A DNA stretch of 41,898 nucleotides, taken from the NCBI GenBank assembly GCA_013151915.1, contig JAADHJ010000045.1, positions 1-41,898 on the forward strand, written 5' to 3'. The stretch is from Deltaproteobacteria bacterium. Its GTDB lineage: Bacteria; BMS3Abin14. This document shows positions 20,188 through 30,186 of the stretch, in pieces. The notes beneath the pieces were generated by a model. That model saw only the letters and a program-made list of their open reading frames with translations, made no database searches and was not told where the DNA came from. Each line of letters begins with the position of its first letter. Within the stretch, counting starts at the first letter, position 1. A program made the position numbers and the translations under genes.

Positions 20188-21159
20188 ATGAGCAGTATCC
20201 CCGTAAGTACTTTCTTTGAACACAACCGTGAAAACCTTGGTCTTGAGGTCCTCGCCGGCTGGGACGGGGTTGAAAGACCGATCCGGATTGCCCGTATTCA
20301 GAAGCCTGGATTGGCCTTGGCCGGCTATTTCGATCAGATTCACAGGGATCGGGTTCAGGTTCTCGGACAGACTGAAATATCCTATCTGGCCACACTGAAG
20401 GCCGAGGTGGCACGGCAGCGTCTCGATGGGCTGTGTTCCTCAGGGGTTTCCTGCCTTATCGTCGCAAAGGGCCTGAACGTTCCTGACGCGATGCTGGAAC
20501 TGGCCGACCGGCACAAGGTTCCGTTATTCCGATCGCCGGATATCTCGTCAGACCTTATCAGAAGGGTTACTACCTATCTCGAGAATGTCCTGGCGCCTGA
20601 GACCTCTGTCCATGGCGCCATGGTTGATGTGTTCGGCGTAGGCATCCTGTTGCTCGGGAAGAGCGGCATCGGGAAAAGCGAATGCGCCCTCGGACTGGTG
20701 GAAAGGGGCCACAGGCTTGTGGGCGATGATGTCGTCATCATTAAAAGAACGGCCCCCGGCGTACTGTTCGGAAGCGGAGATAAACTCATAGAACACCACA
20801 TTGAGATCCGAGGATTGGGTATTATCAATATTAAGGATCTGTATGGGGTCTCATCCATCCGAAAGACAAAAAAGCTCGAACTCATAGTTGAGATGGTGGA
20901 GTGGCGGAAGGGAGAGGAGATTGATCGGACGGGACTCGACGAGCACACCTATCCCATCCTCGGTTCAAAGGTGCCCTACCTGAGGATACCGATTCGCCCG
21001 GCCCGGGATCTTTCCCTCATAGTTGAGGTGGCCGCCCGCAACCACCTACTCAAAGAGATGGGTTATAATGCGGCTCAGGAATTCGACGGGAATCTCTCCA
21101 GGAAGATAAATGACAACATGGTGAAAAGGGGAAAACCTAACTTGGAGTCGGTTGAATGA
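20188..21159 (+). CDS. hprK: HPr kinase/phosphorylase
   Basis: A 323-residue bifunctional enzyme that phosphorylates and dephosphorylates HPr on Ser46. The N-terminal domain (about 1-130) is followed by the catalytic domain with VHGAMVDVFGVG (His142), Walker A GKSGIGKS (157-164), GHRLVGDDVV, and the HprK signature EIRGLGIINI (206-215). The HPr encoded at 24342 carries the target Ser46, so the pair is functionally consistent. The stop overlaps rapZ by 4 nt. In Proteobacteria this enzyme usually belongs to regulatory PTS systems. Confidence 0.96.
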   Translation: MSSIPVSTFFEHNRENLGLEVLAGWDGVERPIRIARIQKPGLALAGYFDQIHRDRVQVLGQTEISYLATLKAEVARQRLDGLCSSGVSCLIVAKGLNVPDAMLELADRHKVPLFRSPDISSDLIRRVTTYLENVLAPETSVHGAMVDVFGVGILLLGKSGIGKSECALGLVERGHRLVGDDVVIIKRTAPGVLFGSGDKLIEHHIEIRGLGIINIKDLYGVSSIRKTKKLELIVEMVEWRKGEEIDRTGLDEHTYPILGSKVPYLRIPIRPARDLSLIVEVAARNHLLKEMGYNAAQEFDGNLSRKINDNMVKRGKPNLESVE

Positions 21160-22025
21160 AGAGGACCGAATTTGTCATTATAACCGGGGCATCAGGCACT
21201 GGGAAGACCACCGCATTGAAGACCCTGGAGGATATCGGCTACTACGCTGTCGATAACCTTCCGGTGGATCTCCTCCATGCCTTTGCCCATCTCGTTGAGA
21301 CGGGACATCCGGATATCAGCCGGGCGGCCATGGTTATGGACATCCGGGAACCTGACCTTCAGACTCGCTTCCCGGTCGTCATAGAATCCCTGAAGGACTC
21401 CGGCTATAAGGTTATCGTTGCCTGTCTGGAGACCTCGATGGACGCACTCCAGAAGCGATTCAGCGAGACGAGACGGGTTCACCCCCTGGACCCGGCTTCG
21501 CCTTTGTCGGAGGCGCTTCAAAGGGAGCATGAGCTCATTAAACCTCTGAGTGATGCCGCCGATATTCATATCGATACCACCGATCTTAATCCACATGAGC
21601 TGAAAAAACTTATTCGGAGACGGTTTGGAGGAACGGACAAAGACGGCCGGATGGTTCTGACCTTTGTCTCCTTCGGATACAAACTGGGACTCCCCAGGGA
21701 GGCCGACCTGGTTTTTGACGTCCGTTTTCTCCCCAACCCGTTTTTCGTGGAGGGTCTCAAGGACAGGGACGGCAGGGACCCAGAGGTCCGGCGCTTCATT
21801 GAGATGTCCGATGGGACAGAGGAGTTTCTGGAAAAGCTCGAGAATTTTCTGTCTGACCTTATCCCGAAATATGCCGGTGAGGCCAGGGGTTATCTGACGG
21901 TGGCCATTGGGTGCACCGGCGGGCGGCATCGTTCGGTGGCCGTTGTGGAGAAGATTGCCGAAAAATTCTCGGACAACACTCTGGTTAACGTACAGGTCAG
22001 GCATCGGGACCTGCGGGAGGAGTAG
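21156..22025 (+). CDS. rapZ: RapZ/YvcJ family nucleotide-binding protein
   Basis: A 289-residue protein with an N-terminal P-loop domain (Walker A GASGTGKT, 11-18; GYYAVDNLPVDLL) and the C-terminal RapZ domain (FVSFGYKLGLPREADLVFDVRFLPNPF, VAIGCTGGRHRSVAVVEKIA). In E. coli RapZ guides sRNA decay controlling GlmS and hence amino-sugar supply for the envelope. That role is not established in this group. It overlaps hprK by 4 nt and precedes the EII-Man genes by 6 nt. Confidence 0.95.
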   Translation: MKRTEFVIITGASGTGKTTALKTLEDIGYYAVDNLPVDLLHAFAHLVETGHPDISRAAMVMDIREPDLQTRFPVVIESLKDSGYKVIVACLETSMDALQKRFSETRRVHPLDPASPLSEALQREHELIKPLSDAADIHIDTTDLNPHELKKLIRRRFGGTDKDGRMVLTFVSFGYKLGLPREADLVFDVRFLPNPFFVEGLKDRDGRDPEVRRFIEMSDGTEEFLEKLENFLSDLIPKYAGEARGYLTVAIGCTGGRHRSVAVVEKIAEKFSDNTLVNVQVRHRDLREE

Positions 22026-22031
22026 TCACGC

Positions 22032-22442
22032 ATGATCGAGGGTATAGGCATAGTCCTTGTAACCCATGGAGGGCTCGGTGAGGCCTTGGTTGACACCTGC
22101 GCCTCCATAACCGGCAAACTGGAGAACATGGTCCATGTGGCGGTCAAAGCCTCCGACGGTGTCGAGGATGTCAGGGAAAACATTGGACGGGCGATCGAGA
22201 GCGTAAAAGGCGTCAGAGGAGCCATTCTCCTGGTGGATATGTTTGGTGGGACCCCATCGAACATAGGTCTTTCGTTCCTTGCCGAAGGTGAGGTTGAGGT
22301 TGTGACCGGCGTCAATCTCCCCATGCTGCTGAAAGTTGCGACCTTTGATAGTACAACCTCCTTGGGGGAGGCGGCCCGGACCCTCAGGGATTATGGCAGG
22401 CAGCATATCAAGGTGGCTGCGGAATATCTGTCAGGTAAGTAG
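22032..22442 (+). CDS. PTS EIIA, mannose/sorbose family
   Basis: A 136-residue EIIA-Man domain. The phospho-acceptor His12 lies in VLVTHGGLGEAL, and VDMFGGTPSNIGLSFL is the family hallmark. It would pass phosphate from HPr to the EIIB encoded 3 nt downstream. It is a single-domain protein, unlike the EIIAB fusion of E. coli ManX. In Desulfobacterota-like genomes such genes sit after rapZ and may serve regulation or sugar uptake. Confidence 0.92.
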   Translation: MIEGIGIVLVTHGGLGEALVDTCASITGKLENMVHVAVKASDGVEDVRENIGRAIESVKGVRGAILLVDMFGGTPSNIGLSFLAEGEVEVVTGVNLPMLLKVATFDSTTSLGEAARTLRDYGRQHIKVAAEYLSGK

Positions 22443-22445
22443 CGT

Positions 22446-22934
22446 ATGCCGGTGGTCCTTGCCAGGGTGGATGATCGTCTTGTCCATGGACAGATCATCG
22501 AAAGTTGGGTCCCATATCTCCAGGCCGATTTTATCTGTGTGATCGACAATGAAATCTTCGAGGACGGACCCAGATGTCGCCTGATGCGCATGATCGTTTC
22601 CACCTCAACCAAATTTTCCGTCGTTTCAACTTCCAGCCTGAAACCGTGTCTTGAAAGAGAAAAGGGGAGAAATAGTCTCCTCCTGTTCAGCTCTCTTGCG
22701 GACGTTCTCGCGGTGGTCAAGAACGGGGTATCCATCGATGCCGTGAACGTCGGAAATCTCCATCACCTGCGGCGGGGATGGAAGGTGAGCCCATCCGTTT
22801 TCCTGGACAGAAATGACCTGGATGTTCTTCGGGAACTGTTATCCCTGGGGATTGAAGTCGAGGCCACGGATCTCCCGGGCGGAAAATCCTACGACCTGAA
22901 AAAATTCGCCCTTTCAAAGGAAGATATCCAGTGA
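22446..22934 (+). CDS. PTS EIIB, mannose/sorbose family
   Basis: A 162-residue EIIB-Man/Sor protein. The active His14 lies in ARVDDRLVHGQI, the family signature, and the fold continues with DAVNVGNLHHLRRG and GIEVEATDLPGGKSYDL near the end. It accepts phosphate from EIIA and gives it to the sugar at EIIC/EIID. 4-nt overlap with the EIIC gene. Confidence 0.92.
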   Translation: MPVVLARVDDRLVHGQIIESWVPYLQADFICVIDNEIFEDGPRCRLMRMIVSTSTKFSVVSTSSLKPCLEREKGRNSLLLFSSLADVLAVVKNGVSIDAVNVGNLHHLRRGWKVSPSVFLDRNDLDVLRELLSLGIEVEATDLPGGKSYDLKKFALSKEDIQ

Positions 22935-23626
22935 GTTCCCTGCCGGGTCTTCTCGTTTCCACCGCCCTTATCGGCGGCCTTCTTGGTGTTGAGAGGACAG
23001 CCTTTGGCCAGTTTTCTCTGTCCAGGCCGCTTGCCGCGTCCTTCCTTTTCGGTATCCTCACCGGCCAGCCCGCAGAGGGGGCAATGGTGGGCATCCTTTT
23101 TGAACTGCTTTTTATTCGTGCCATTCCCGCCGGTTCCTATGTTCCCTATCACCCCCTCTACCCGGCCCTTCTCGCCGTGATGCTGCTCGCATCGGGGGTG
23201 CTTGGCGACCATGGCTGGATGAGGGTCCCGGCAGCCGCCCTGTTTGCTCTTCCCGCCATCCTGCCGGACCGCCTGGCAGAAATCGTCTGGAGGAGGTCCA
23301 ACGAACGGGCCATAACCAGGTCTGTGGCTCTCTTCAGAATGGGGAATCCTCGACAGGCACGCACTGTACATCTGCTGAGTATCAGTCGGGCATTCCTTTT
23401 CCACGCCCTGTCAATTGCCCTGTCCGGGGCCATCCTCTATTTCTTTTCCTCATGGATTCTGGCCGCAATACCGGGAGCGTTGGGGTATTTTGCGATTATC
23501 GGCATAACCCCGTTTTTCGTCGGGTTGGCCGGTGTGTCGGCCAATCGTCTCCGGGGGCTTGGATGGATCGGGTTCGTCCTGGGCCTGCTGGCGGGTGCCC
23601 TCGTAGGAAGCGGCGTTCTGGCATGA
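22931..23626 (+). CDS. PTS EIIC, mannose/sorbose family
   Basis: A 231-residue membrane protein with about six hydrophobic segments (first at 2-18, GLLVSTALIGGLLGVERTAF; last AALVGSGVLA type). LTGQPAEGAMVGILFELLFI matches the EIIC-Man family. It is somewhat shorter than typical EIIC-Man proteins of about 260 residues. GTG start at 22931 overlapping EIIB. Together with EIID it would form the sugar channel. The sugar is unknown. Confidence 0.85.
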   Translation: MSSLPGLLVSTALIGGLLGVERTAFGQFSLSRPLAASFLFGILTGQPAEGAMVGILFELLFIRAIPAGSYVPYHPLYPALLAVMLLASGVLGDHGWMRVPAAALFALPAILPDRLAEIVWRRSNERAITRSVALFRMGNPRQARTVHLLSISRAFLFHALSIALSGAILYFFSSWILAAIPGALGYFAIIGITPFFVGLAGVSANRLRGLGWIGFVLGLLAGALVGSGVLA

Positions 23627-24360
23627 GCAAAATCGGAATCAGGCAGAGGATTCTTTTTTTAATCCGCTCCCTGTCCATACAGGGATCCTGGAGCTATAGG
23701 CACATGCAGGGGTTGGGGTATTTTTACGTCCTTTACCCATGGCTCAGGAGGTTCACCGGAGATGATTTTCATAAGGTGTTCAAGGGCCACCTCACCTATT
23801 TCAACACCCACCCCATCATGGCCTCCTACCTGTTCGGTGTAAGCGCCCGACTGGAGGAGGAAGGAGACCATGAGGGGTCGGTTCGGGCCAAAAACATCCT
23901 CATGGGTCCCTTGGGAGCGACGGGCGACCGCCTCTTTTGGGGCTCCCTGAGACCGCTTGTCACCGTTTCAGGACTGTGTGTCGCCCTTTTCAACCCTTTG
24001 GCAGGGGTGTTTACGCTTCTCTTGCTCCATAACACCATCCAGCTGATCTCCCGGTGGTTACTGTTTGACAAGGGGTTCGAGAACGCCGCCGACCCGTTGT
24101 CCTATATCGCCGATCACGATAGCGTTGGGCTTTCCAGGATAACTCGCTCGGCCATAGCGCCCTTCGCGGGTTTTCTCCTCGGAATGGTAGCGTTCAGAAC
24201 CGGGACGCCTGGAACCGTTCTCCTGCTTTTCTGTGTTCCCCTGGCCCTCTACCTGAAGGGGAGGAGCACACTGACGGTGTGGGTCACTGTCGCCTTTATC
24301 TCTCTGATCCTGGGTGTACTGGGGTTAAGGATGGAATTACCGTGGTTTCTGCCGAGGTGA
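23623..24360 (+). CDS. PTS EIID, mannose/sorbose family
   Basis: A 245-residue EIID protein. RSLSIQGSWSYRHMQGLGYFYVLYPWLRRF and FNTHPIMASYLFGVSARLEEE and the GPLGATGDRLFWGSLRPL stretch are diagnostic. Hydrophobic segments occur in the last third. The frame is open from 23452, but ATG 23623 overlaps the EIIC stop (ATGA) and begins the conserved region. It is slightly shorter than the usual about 275 residues. Its last 19 nt overlap the HPr gene. Confidence 0.88.
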   Translation: MSKIGIRQRILFLIRSLSIQGSWSYRHMQGLGYFYVLYPWLRRFTGDDFHKVFKGHLTYFNTHPIMASYLFGVSARLEEEGDHEGSVRAKNILMGPLGATGDRLFWGSLRPLVTVSGLCVALFNPLAGVFTLLLLHNTIQLISRWLLFDKGFENAADPLSYIADHDSVGLSRITRSAIAPFAGFLLGMVAFRTGTPGTVLLLFCVPLALYLKGRSTLTVWVTVAFISLILGVLGLRMELPWFLPR

Positions 24361-24605
24361 TCATCAGCAACAGGCTTGGCATGCACGCCCGTGCCGCCGC
24401 CGTATTTGTCCGAGAGGCCTCACGGTTCCATAGCGAGGTATGGCTTGAAAAGGGAGGAAAGAAGGTCAACGGCAAGAGTATCATGGGGATACTTACCCTT
24501 GCCGCGGCCAAAGGCGAGACCCTCGTTGTGGCGGCGGAGGGCACAGACGAGGATGGTGCCGTCAGGGCGCTGGTTGAAATCGTGTCTTCCGGGTTCGGTG
24601 AATAA
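24342..24605 (+). CDS. ptsH: Phosphocarrier protein HPr
   Basis: An 87-residue HPr, standard length. GMHARAAAVFV carries the catalytic His15 and VNGKSIMGILTLAA carries regulatory Ser46, the target of HprK. Start taken as GTG 24342 (AAGGA 10 nt upstream), which puts His at 15 and Ser at 46. Earlier in-frame codons belong to EIID. Enzyme I (ptsI), which commonly follows in related gene clusters, is absent: the next 490 nt are repeat-derived and metK follows. Confidence 0.93.
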   Translation: MVSAEVIISNRLGMHARAAAVFVREASRFHSEVWLEKGGKKVNGKSIMGILTLAAAKGETLVVAAEGTDEDGAVRALVEIVSSGFGE

Positions 24606-24662
24606 TGCAGGAACCCGTAGCGTGGAAGCGGTCACATGCCGGACCTGGCGGTTGTGTTAAAC

Positions 24663-24693
24663 CAGACCTTTTGCTATGAATGGCTCTGTTTTT
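24663..24693 (+). terminator. Weak terminator-like hairpin after ptsH
   Basis: CAGACC (24663-24668) can pair with GGCTCTG (24682-24688) with one bulge, followed by TTTTT. It would end the long kds-lpt-PTS transcription unit. Confidence 0.3.
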
Positions 24694-24700
24694 AAAAAAA

Positions 24701-25061
24701 TTCATCCTGGAAATGAGTACCTGGATAAAGACCCGACTGGGGAAAAGCTGATTTAACACAGGGTACACGGAGTTACACAGGGTGACGCAGGGTTTATTCA
24801 AAACAATTCTTTTGGCAGGTTTAGTGCGAATCTACCAGGGTCATGAATAAATGCATTACCATCCTTTCTCTGCATGATGGCATGTCCTGTGAAACCCTCT
24901 TTTAAAACCCTGCCTGTCCTGAGCTTGTCGAAGGGTGGAGCAGCCTTCCATGGGCTGCACTGTGATGAGTCAGCTTTTGATCTTAGGGATTGCGTCGCAT
25001 ATTATCGCCTCACAATGACAGGCGGAAGATAAAGGTACACGTTAGCCGGATGAACCTAAAA
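24701..25061 (+). repeat. Composite intergenic repeat, left arm of an inverted pair
   Basis: Read on the plus strand, blocks in order are TTCATCCTGGAAATG, TTAACACAGGGT with GGGTTTATTCAAAAC, AAACCCTCTTTTAAAAC, GGAGCAGCC..GGGCTGCAC, GGGATTGCG..CAATGACAG and AGCCGGATGAACC. All recur in the same order on the opposite strand at 32951-33389. There is no gene in the 24606-25098 gap. The blocks resemble several short intergenic repeats joined together. Confidence 0.8.
24977..25005 (+). promoter_or_regulatory. Candidate promoter for metK inside the repeat arm
   Basis: TTGATC (24977-24982), 17 nt, TATTAT (25000-25005), about 93 nt before metK. The right arm of the inverted pair lacks the TATTAT, so this would be copy-specific. 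No SAM riboswitch structure was recognised. Confidence 0.35.
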
Positions 25062-25098
25062 AAACATTTGAAACCCTTGATATGGAGGATTACAGGCA

Positions 25099-26247
25099 AT
25101 GAGCATGACCGATTTTCTCTTTTCTTCGGAATCCGTGACCGAAGGACATCCCGATAAAATATCCGACCAAATATCCGATGCCATCCTTGATGAAATCATA
25201 AAGGAGGATGTCGGATGCAGGGTGGCATGCGAAACCCTGGTTACTACCGGTCTGGTATTCGTAGCCGGTGAGATAACAACCTCCACCTACGTTGAGATCC
25301 CGGAAATCGCCAGGGGGGTGATCAGGGATGTAGGATACAACAGCTCGCAGATGGGTTTCGACTGGGAATCGTGCAGCGTGCTCACCTCCATCCATCATCA
25401 ATCGCCGGACATAGCCATGGGAGTTGATCCCGGTGGTGCCGGTGATCAGGGTCTCATGTTCGGCTACGCCTGCAATGAAACACCGGGTCTGATGCCGATG
25501 CCCATCGTATTTGCTCACCAGCTTACCAGACGGCTGACCGATTGCCGGAAGGAAGGGATTCTCGATTTCCTGAGGCCCGACGGAAAATCCCAGGTAACCA
25601 TCGAGTACAAAGGGTATCAGCCTGTTCGCATTGATGCTGTGGTTCTGTCCTCCCAACACCACCCCGACATTGAGCAAAAGGTGTTGAGGGAGGGGATTAT
25701 TGAGGAAGTCGCCCGAAAGGTTCTTCCGTCGGAAATGCTGGATGATCGGACCAAATTTTTGGTGAATCCCACAGGCAGGTTTGTCATGGGCGGGCCGATG
25801 GGGGATACGGGACTTACAGGGCGGAAGATTATCGTCGATACCTACGGTGGCCAGGGCAGTCACGGAGGAGGGTGCTTTTCGGGGAAAGATCCATCCAAGG
25901 TAGATCGATCCGCATCCTACATGGCCAGGTATATTGCCAAAAACGTGGTAGCCGCGGGTCTGGCCGAAAGGTGTGAGGTTCAGCTTGCTTACGCAATCGG
26001 GGTTCCCGATCCCGTTTCGGTCATGATCAATTCATTCCAGACAGCGAAGATCTCCCCGGACAGAATCGCAAAAATTATCAGAGATATCTTCCCCCTGAGA
26101 CCCAGGAAGATAATCGAAGCGCTGGATCTCCTTCGGCCGATCTACCGGAATACAGCTGCCTATGGACATTTTGGGCGTGATGACCCGGAATTTACCTGGG
26201 AGAAGACCGACAAGGTTGAGGAACTCCGGTCCGCCGCGGGTCTGTAA
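25099..26247 (+). CDS. metK: S-adenosylmethionine synthetase
   Basis: A 382-residue enzyme making S-adenosylmethionine from methionine and [23 protein letters not shown] holds the ATP/methionine-binding His and Asp. [12 protein letters not shown] and [20 protein letters not shown] are the two MetK signatures. Length is typical. ATG 25099 has GGAGG about 11 nt upstream (a second ATG lies 6 nt on). Adjacent ahcY recycles the product after methyl transfer. Confidence 0.98.
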   Translation: MSMTDFLFSSESVTEGHPDKISDQISDAILDEIIKEDVGCRVACETLVTTGLVFVAGEITTSTYVEIPEIARGVIRDVGYNSSQMGFDWESCSVLTSIHHQSPDIAMGVDPGGAGDQGLMFGYACNETPGLMPMPIVFAHQLTRRLTDCRKEGILDFLRPDGKSQVTIEYKGYQPVRIDAVVLSSQHHPDIEQKVLREGIIEEVARKVLPSEMLDDRTKFLVNPTGRFVMGGPMGDTGLTGRKIIVDTYGGQGSHGGGCFSGKDPSKVDRSASYMARYIAKNVVAAGLAERCEVQLAYAIGVPDPVSVMINSFQTAKISPDRIAKIIRDIFPLRPRKIIEALDLLRPIYRNTAAYGHFGRDDPEFTWEKTDKVEELRSAAGL

Positions 26248-26254
26248 TCATTGA

Positions 26255-27541
<1,287 letters not shown>

Positions 27542-27591
27542 TAAAACGCCGTCTTGGCGACTCCATTGCTGCCTGTTTACCGGGGGCGGAA

Positions 27592-28683
27592 TCACGTCAG
27601 CCGCGGCGATGGTTTTATCAGGATCGCGGCCACGGCTACCACGGAGAAAATAATGTTGGCTCCCCATGCAGCCAAGGCGGCGGGGATAATACCCGAGTTC
27701 CCGAGGGACAAAAAAAGGGAATAGACCGACCAGTAGGCAAGGGCGACCACGATTCCCAGTCCCATACCCAGGGGAATACCTCCCCTGACTGGAACCCGAA
27801 AACCTACGGGGAGGGCCAGCAGTGCGAAGATAAAGGGGAGAAAGGCGGTTGCCGCCTTGTTGTAGAGCCGCACCTCGAATCGACTGTACGGCACTCCGGA
27901 TTTACGGAGGTTATTCACATACTTTCTCATCTCCTTCCGGTTCATCTCATCGGGGGTCCTGCGGATTCCGAAAAATTCGTCCGGGCTGATTTTGATAGGT
28001 GCTTTGATCCACCCCGGGTCGGTGGTCCGGATGAGGGCTCCGTTTGAAAAAGTCCGTACAATCCCACGTTCCATGACCCACGCTCCATTTTCCCAGCGGG
28101 CTTGGGGAGCATCAACCCTTTTTACGAGAGTCTTGAGCCCTTTGCCGGAGAATTCCAGAACAGTCGGTTCAAGAAGAAGGTCCCCCTCCTCAAGGACACT
28201 CCCGATATGAATGACCCTCTTGCCTTCCAGGAGCCAGATCTGGCTGATGCCGATAATTCTGGAAACATTTTTTCTGTTGGACCTCAGGATGTTCTTGCTG
28301 GCCTTTATGGATGACGGAGCCAGCGTTTCCCCCCAATAAAAGCCGATGGCGCATATTGCCAGCGCTGCGCCAAGCAGTGGAGCGCCAATGCGAAGGCTTC
28401 CGAAACCCGAACAGAATATTGCGGTAAGCTCTTTTGTTTTCTTCATCCCCGTAAGCACCATGAGTGTGGCGAGCAGCGCTGCCAGCGGAGCCATCTGATA
28501 GGAGATTGAGGGGAGCTTTAGAAGAAAGTGGAGGGCAAGCTTGAAGGGAGGAACGTTCTTTTCCAAAAGGCCCCAAACCCGGAAGGCGATTTCACTGGAC
28601 AGATAGACGGAGCTGAGAACGGCAAGAGTGGGCAGGAAGAACACGAACCAGTTTTTGATAAGATACCGGTCGATGCGGGTCAT
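27592..28683 (-). CDS. lptG: LPS export permease LptG
   Basis: A 363-residue YjgP/YjgQ-family permease: N-terminal membrane segments (about 10-125; IDRYLIKNWFVFFLPTLAVL start), a periplasmic beta-jellyroll (about 130-265; IWLLEGKRVIHIG) and three C-terminal membrane segments (FLPFIFALLALPVGFRV, GMGLGIVVALAYWSVYSLFL, AAWGANIIFSVVAVAAIL). It works with LptF and LptB. The frame opens at 28788, but ATG 28683 overlaps the lptF stop by 4 nt and starts at the first membrane helix. Assigned LptG rather than LptF by position and the GMGLG-type helix. Confidence 0.88.
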   Translation of the reverse strand: MTRIDRYLIKNWFVFFLPTLAVLSSVYLSSEIAFRVWGLLEKNVPPFKLALHFLLKLPSISYQMAPLAALLATLMVLTGMKKTKELTAIFCSGFGSLRIGAPLLGAALAICAIGFYWGETLAPSSIKASKNILRSNRKNVSRIIGISQIWLLEGKRVIHIGSVLEEGDLLLEPTVLEFSGKGLKTLVKRVDAPQARWENGAWVMERGIVRTFSNGALIRTTDPGWIKAPIKISPDEFFGIRRTPDEMNRKEMRKYVNNLRKSGVPYSRFEVRLYNKAATAFLPFIFALLALPVGFRVPVRGGIPLGMGLGIVVALAYWSVYSLFLSLGNSGIIPAALAAWGANIIFSVVAVAAILIKPSPRLT

Positions 28684-29831
28684 GATCCAACCATTTGCCG
28701 GTTTTTTGAACCGCGAAAATACTGGCTGACAAGGAAGGGACAAAAACTGGCGAGGGCGATAATGGATAAAACGGCGTCGGGCAGCCATGCCGCAAATGCC
28801 GGCGAAAAAATTCCCCCCCCCGCCAACTTGGTGCTGAAGGCAAAGAGGAAGAAGCTGATGCCGAAGAGAATTATGGATGCCAGAAAAGCCGCTGGTTTTC
28901 CATAATTCCGGGAGGATACAGCCAGGGGGAAGATTATGAAAGGAAAGATCATGATAACTGCGGGCAGTGAGATCCGCCTGTTAATGGTCATTACCAGGTC
29001 CCGTGTTTCCACCGTTTTCCCTTTTGATTTCAGCTCCGGCAGTTTTTCGCGTAATTGTCCCAGGGTAAGACTGGCATAGATCTGCTCTTTATTCAGATCT
29101 TCCGCGGATCCGTGTTTTTCAATTCGTGTGGTAAGGTTGTCGAAAGCGGCGGATGTGTACCCTGGTTCAGGTGCGCTGACCGGCTGAATCGTGCCTTGAT
29201 GAAGACGGAGCTTAATGTCCCCTCCAGGCACCGAGGGGATCTCGATAAAGCCGGATTTCGCCAGAATCAGGTCTCCCCTGCCTTTTGCCCAGTTTTGAAC
29301 CATCAATATATGGCCCATCTTTCCTGATGCAGGATCGAAATCATCCACCAGGAGGACGGTACCTGGTATACCCTTGAAAAACGCTCCTGGTTTTAATTCG
29401 CTTAATACTCTTTGCCTTGCCATTTCCAGCAAACTGCCGTTATAGGCTCTGAAACTTATGGGTGAGATATAGATGGAGAGGCTTAACAGGACAATAAATA
29501 TGCACGAGGCGGTAATGATAAAAGGAACGAAGATGGAAAGCGGAGAGATCCCGGCATAATAGATTGAGGTTAATTCCTGATCCTGCTTCATCTGTCCGAT
29601 GGTAACGATCATTGCCATGAGAAATGCCAGTGGGAGGCTGTAGGTCAGCATTTCCGGTAAGAGAAGGGAAAAGGTCGTCATGAACTGGCTGAAGCTGGTC
29701 ATCTGTGGAGCGATCTCATTGACCTGCCTGGAGGCCTGGTCCATCAGAAAAAGAGCCGTGAAGATACCGGCTCCAACGGAGAAATGGGAGATGAATTTAA
29801 GCAGGATGTATTTTTGGATCTTAAACGCCAT
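28680..29831 (-). CDS. lptF: LPS export permease LptF
   Basis: A 383-residue YjgP-family permease. It opens MAFKIQKYILLKFISHFSVG, has six predicted membrane segments in two groups of three around a periplasmic domain (about 130-285) and ELTSIYYAGISPLSIFVPF at the coupling helix that docks with LptB. ATG 29831 preferred; a GTG at 29849 would add six residues. First gene of a two-gene minus-strand unit, remote from lptCAB. Confidence 0.88.
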   Translation of the reverse strand: MAFKIQKYILLKFISHFSVGAGIFTALFLMDQASRQVNEIAPQMTSFSQFMTTFSLLLPEMLTYSLPLAFLMAMIVTIGQMKQDQELTSIYYAGISPLSIFVPFIITASCIFIVLLSLSIYISPISFRAYNGSLLEMARQRVLSELKPGAFFKGIPGTVLLVDDFDPASGKMGHILMVQNWAKGRGDLILAKSGFIEIPSVPGGDIKLRLHQGTIQPVSAPEPGYTSAAFDNLTTRIEKHGSAEDLNKEQIYASLTLGQLREKLPELKSKGKTVETRDLVMTINRRISLPAVIMIFPFIIFPLAVSSRNYGKPAAFLASIILFGISFFLFAFSTKLAGGGIFSPAFAAWLPDAVLSIIALASFCPFLVSQYFRGSKNRQMVGS

Positions 29832-29925
29832 CGAGTGAAAGCCCCGCACTGTCTTGGAGTTGAATTTACACAGCTATAACATGGAATGGGGGGAAGTTTG
29901 AAGGCGCAGGTATGGGGGCATATCA

Positions 29926-29967
29926 GTCCAGGGTCCAGAGTCCAGGGTCCAGAGTCCAGAGTCCAGA
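29926..29967 (+). repeat. Heptanucleotide tandem repeat, six units
   Basis: Six consecutive 7-nt units of GTCCAGG or GTCCAGA (order G,A,G,A,A,A in the last base). It is intergenic. Such arrays can change copy number by slippage. Confidence 0.9.
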
Positions 29968-30156
29968 GGGAAAGGGCATCCGTGGGGACGCGGTGTTGAG
30001 GTTCTTGAACCCTTGAACCTCTTTCCACCATCCTGTCACGCCAAAGCCTTTGGGAGAAGGCGGAAGCTCGTAGAGCGAAGGTGGATGAAACTTGACCTTC
30101 CCATGCCGGAATGGTAGTTTTCAATTGCTTGGATTTGCACGATTTTTCAGCAGGGA

Positions 30157-30185
30157 ATAACGTTCCTGTTAATGGGAAACGTTAT
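30157..30185. promoter_or_regulatory. Inverted repeat upstream of cheW promoter (operator or hairpin)
   Basis: ATAACGTT (30157-30164) is matched by AACGTTAT (30178-30185), extended by CC/GG with one bulge. It sits just upstream of the -35 candidate at 30187, a position suited to an activator site. Confidence 0.35.
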
Positions 30186-30186
30186 A

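Noticed and set aside
24606-24700. Remnant of a ptsI gene after ptsH
   Set aside because: No enzyme I motif (such as the phospho-His TSH region or N-terminal signature) appears in any frame.
25006-25098. SAM riboswitch in the metK leader
   Set aside because: None of the conserved SAM-I, SAM-II or SAM-IV helices or core sequences could be recognised, and the leader is mostly repeat-arm sequence.
27542-27591. Bidirectional terminator between ahcY and lptG
   Set aside because: Only a 4-bp CGCC/GGCG stem with a short loop and no T-run on either strand.
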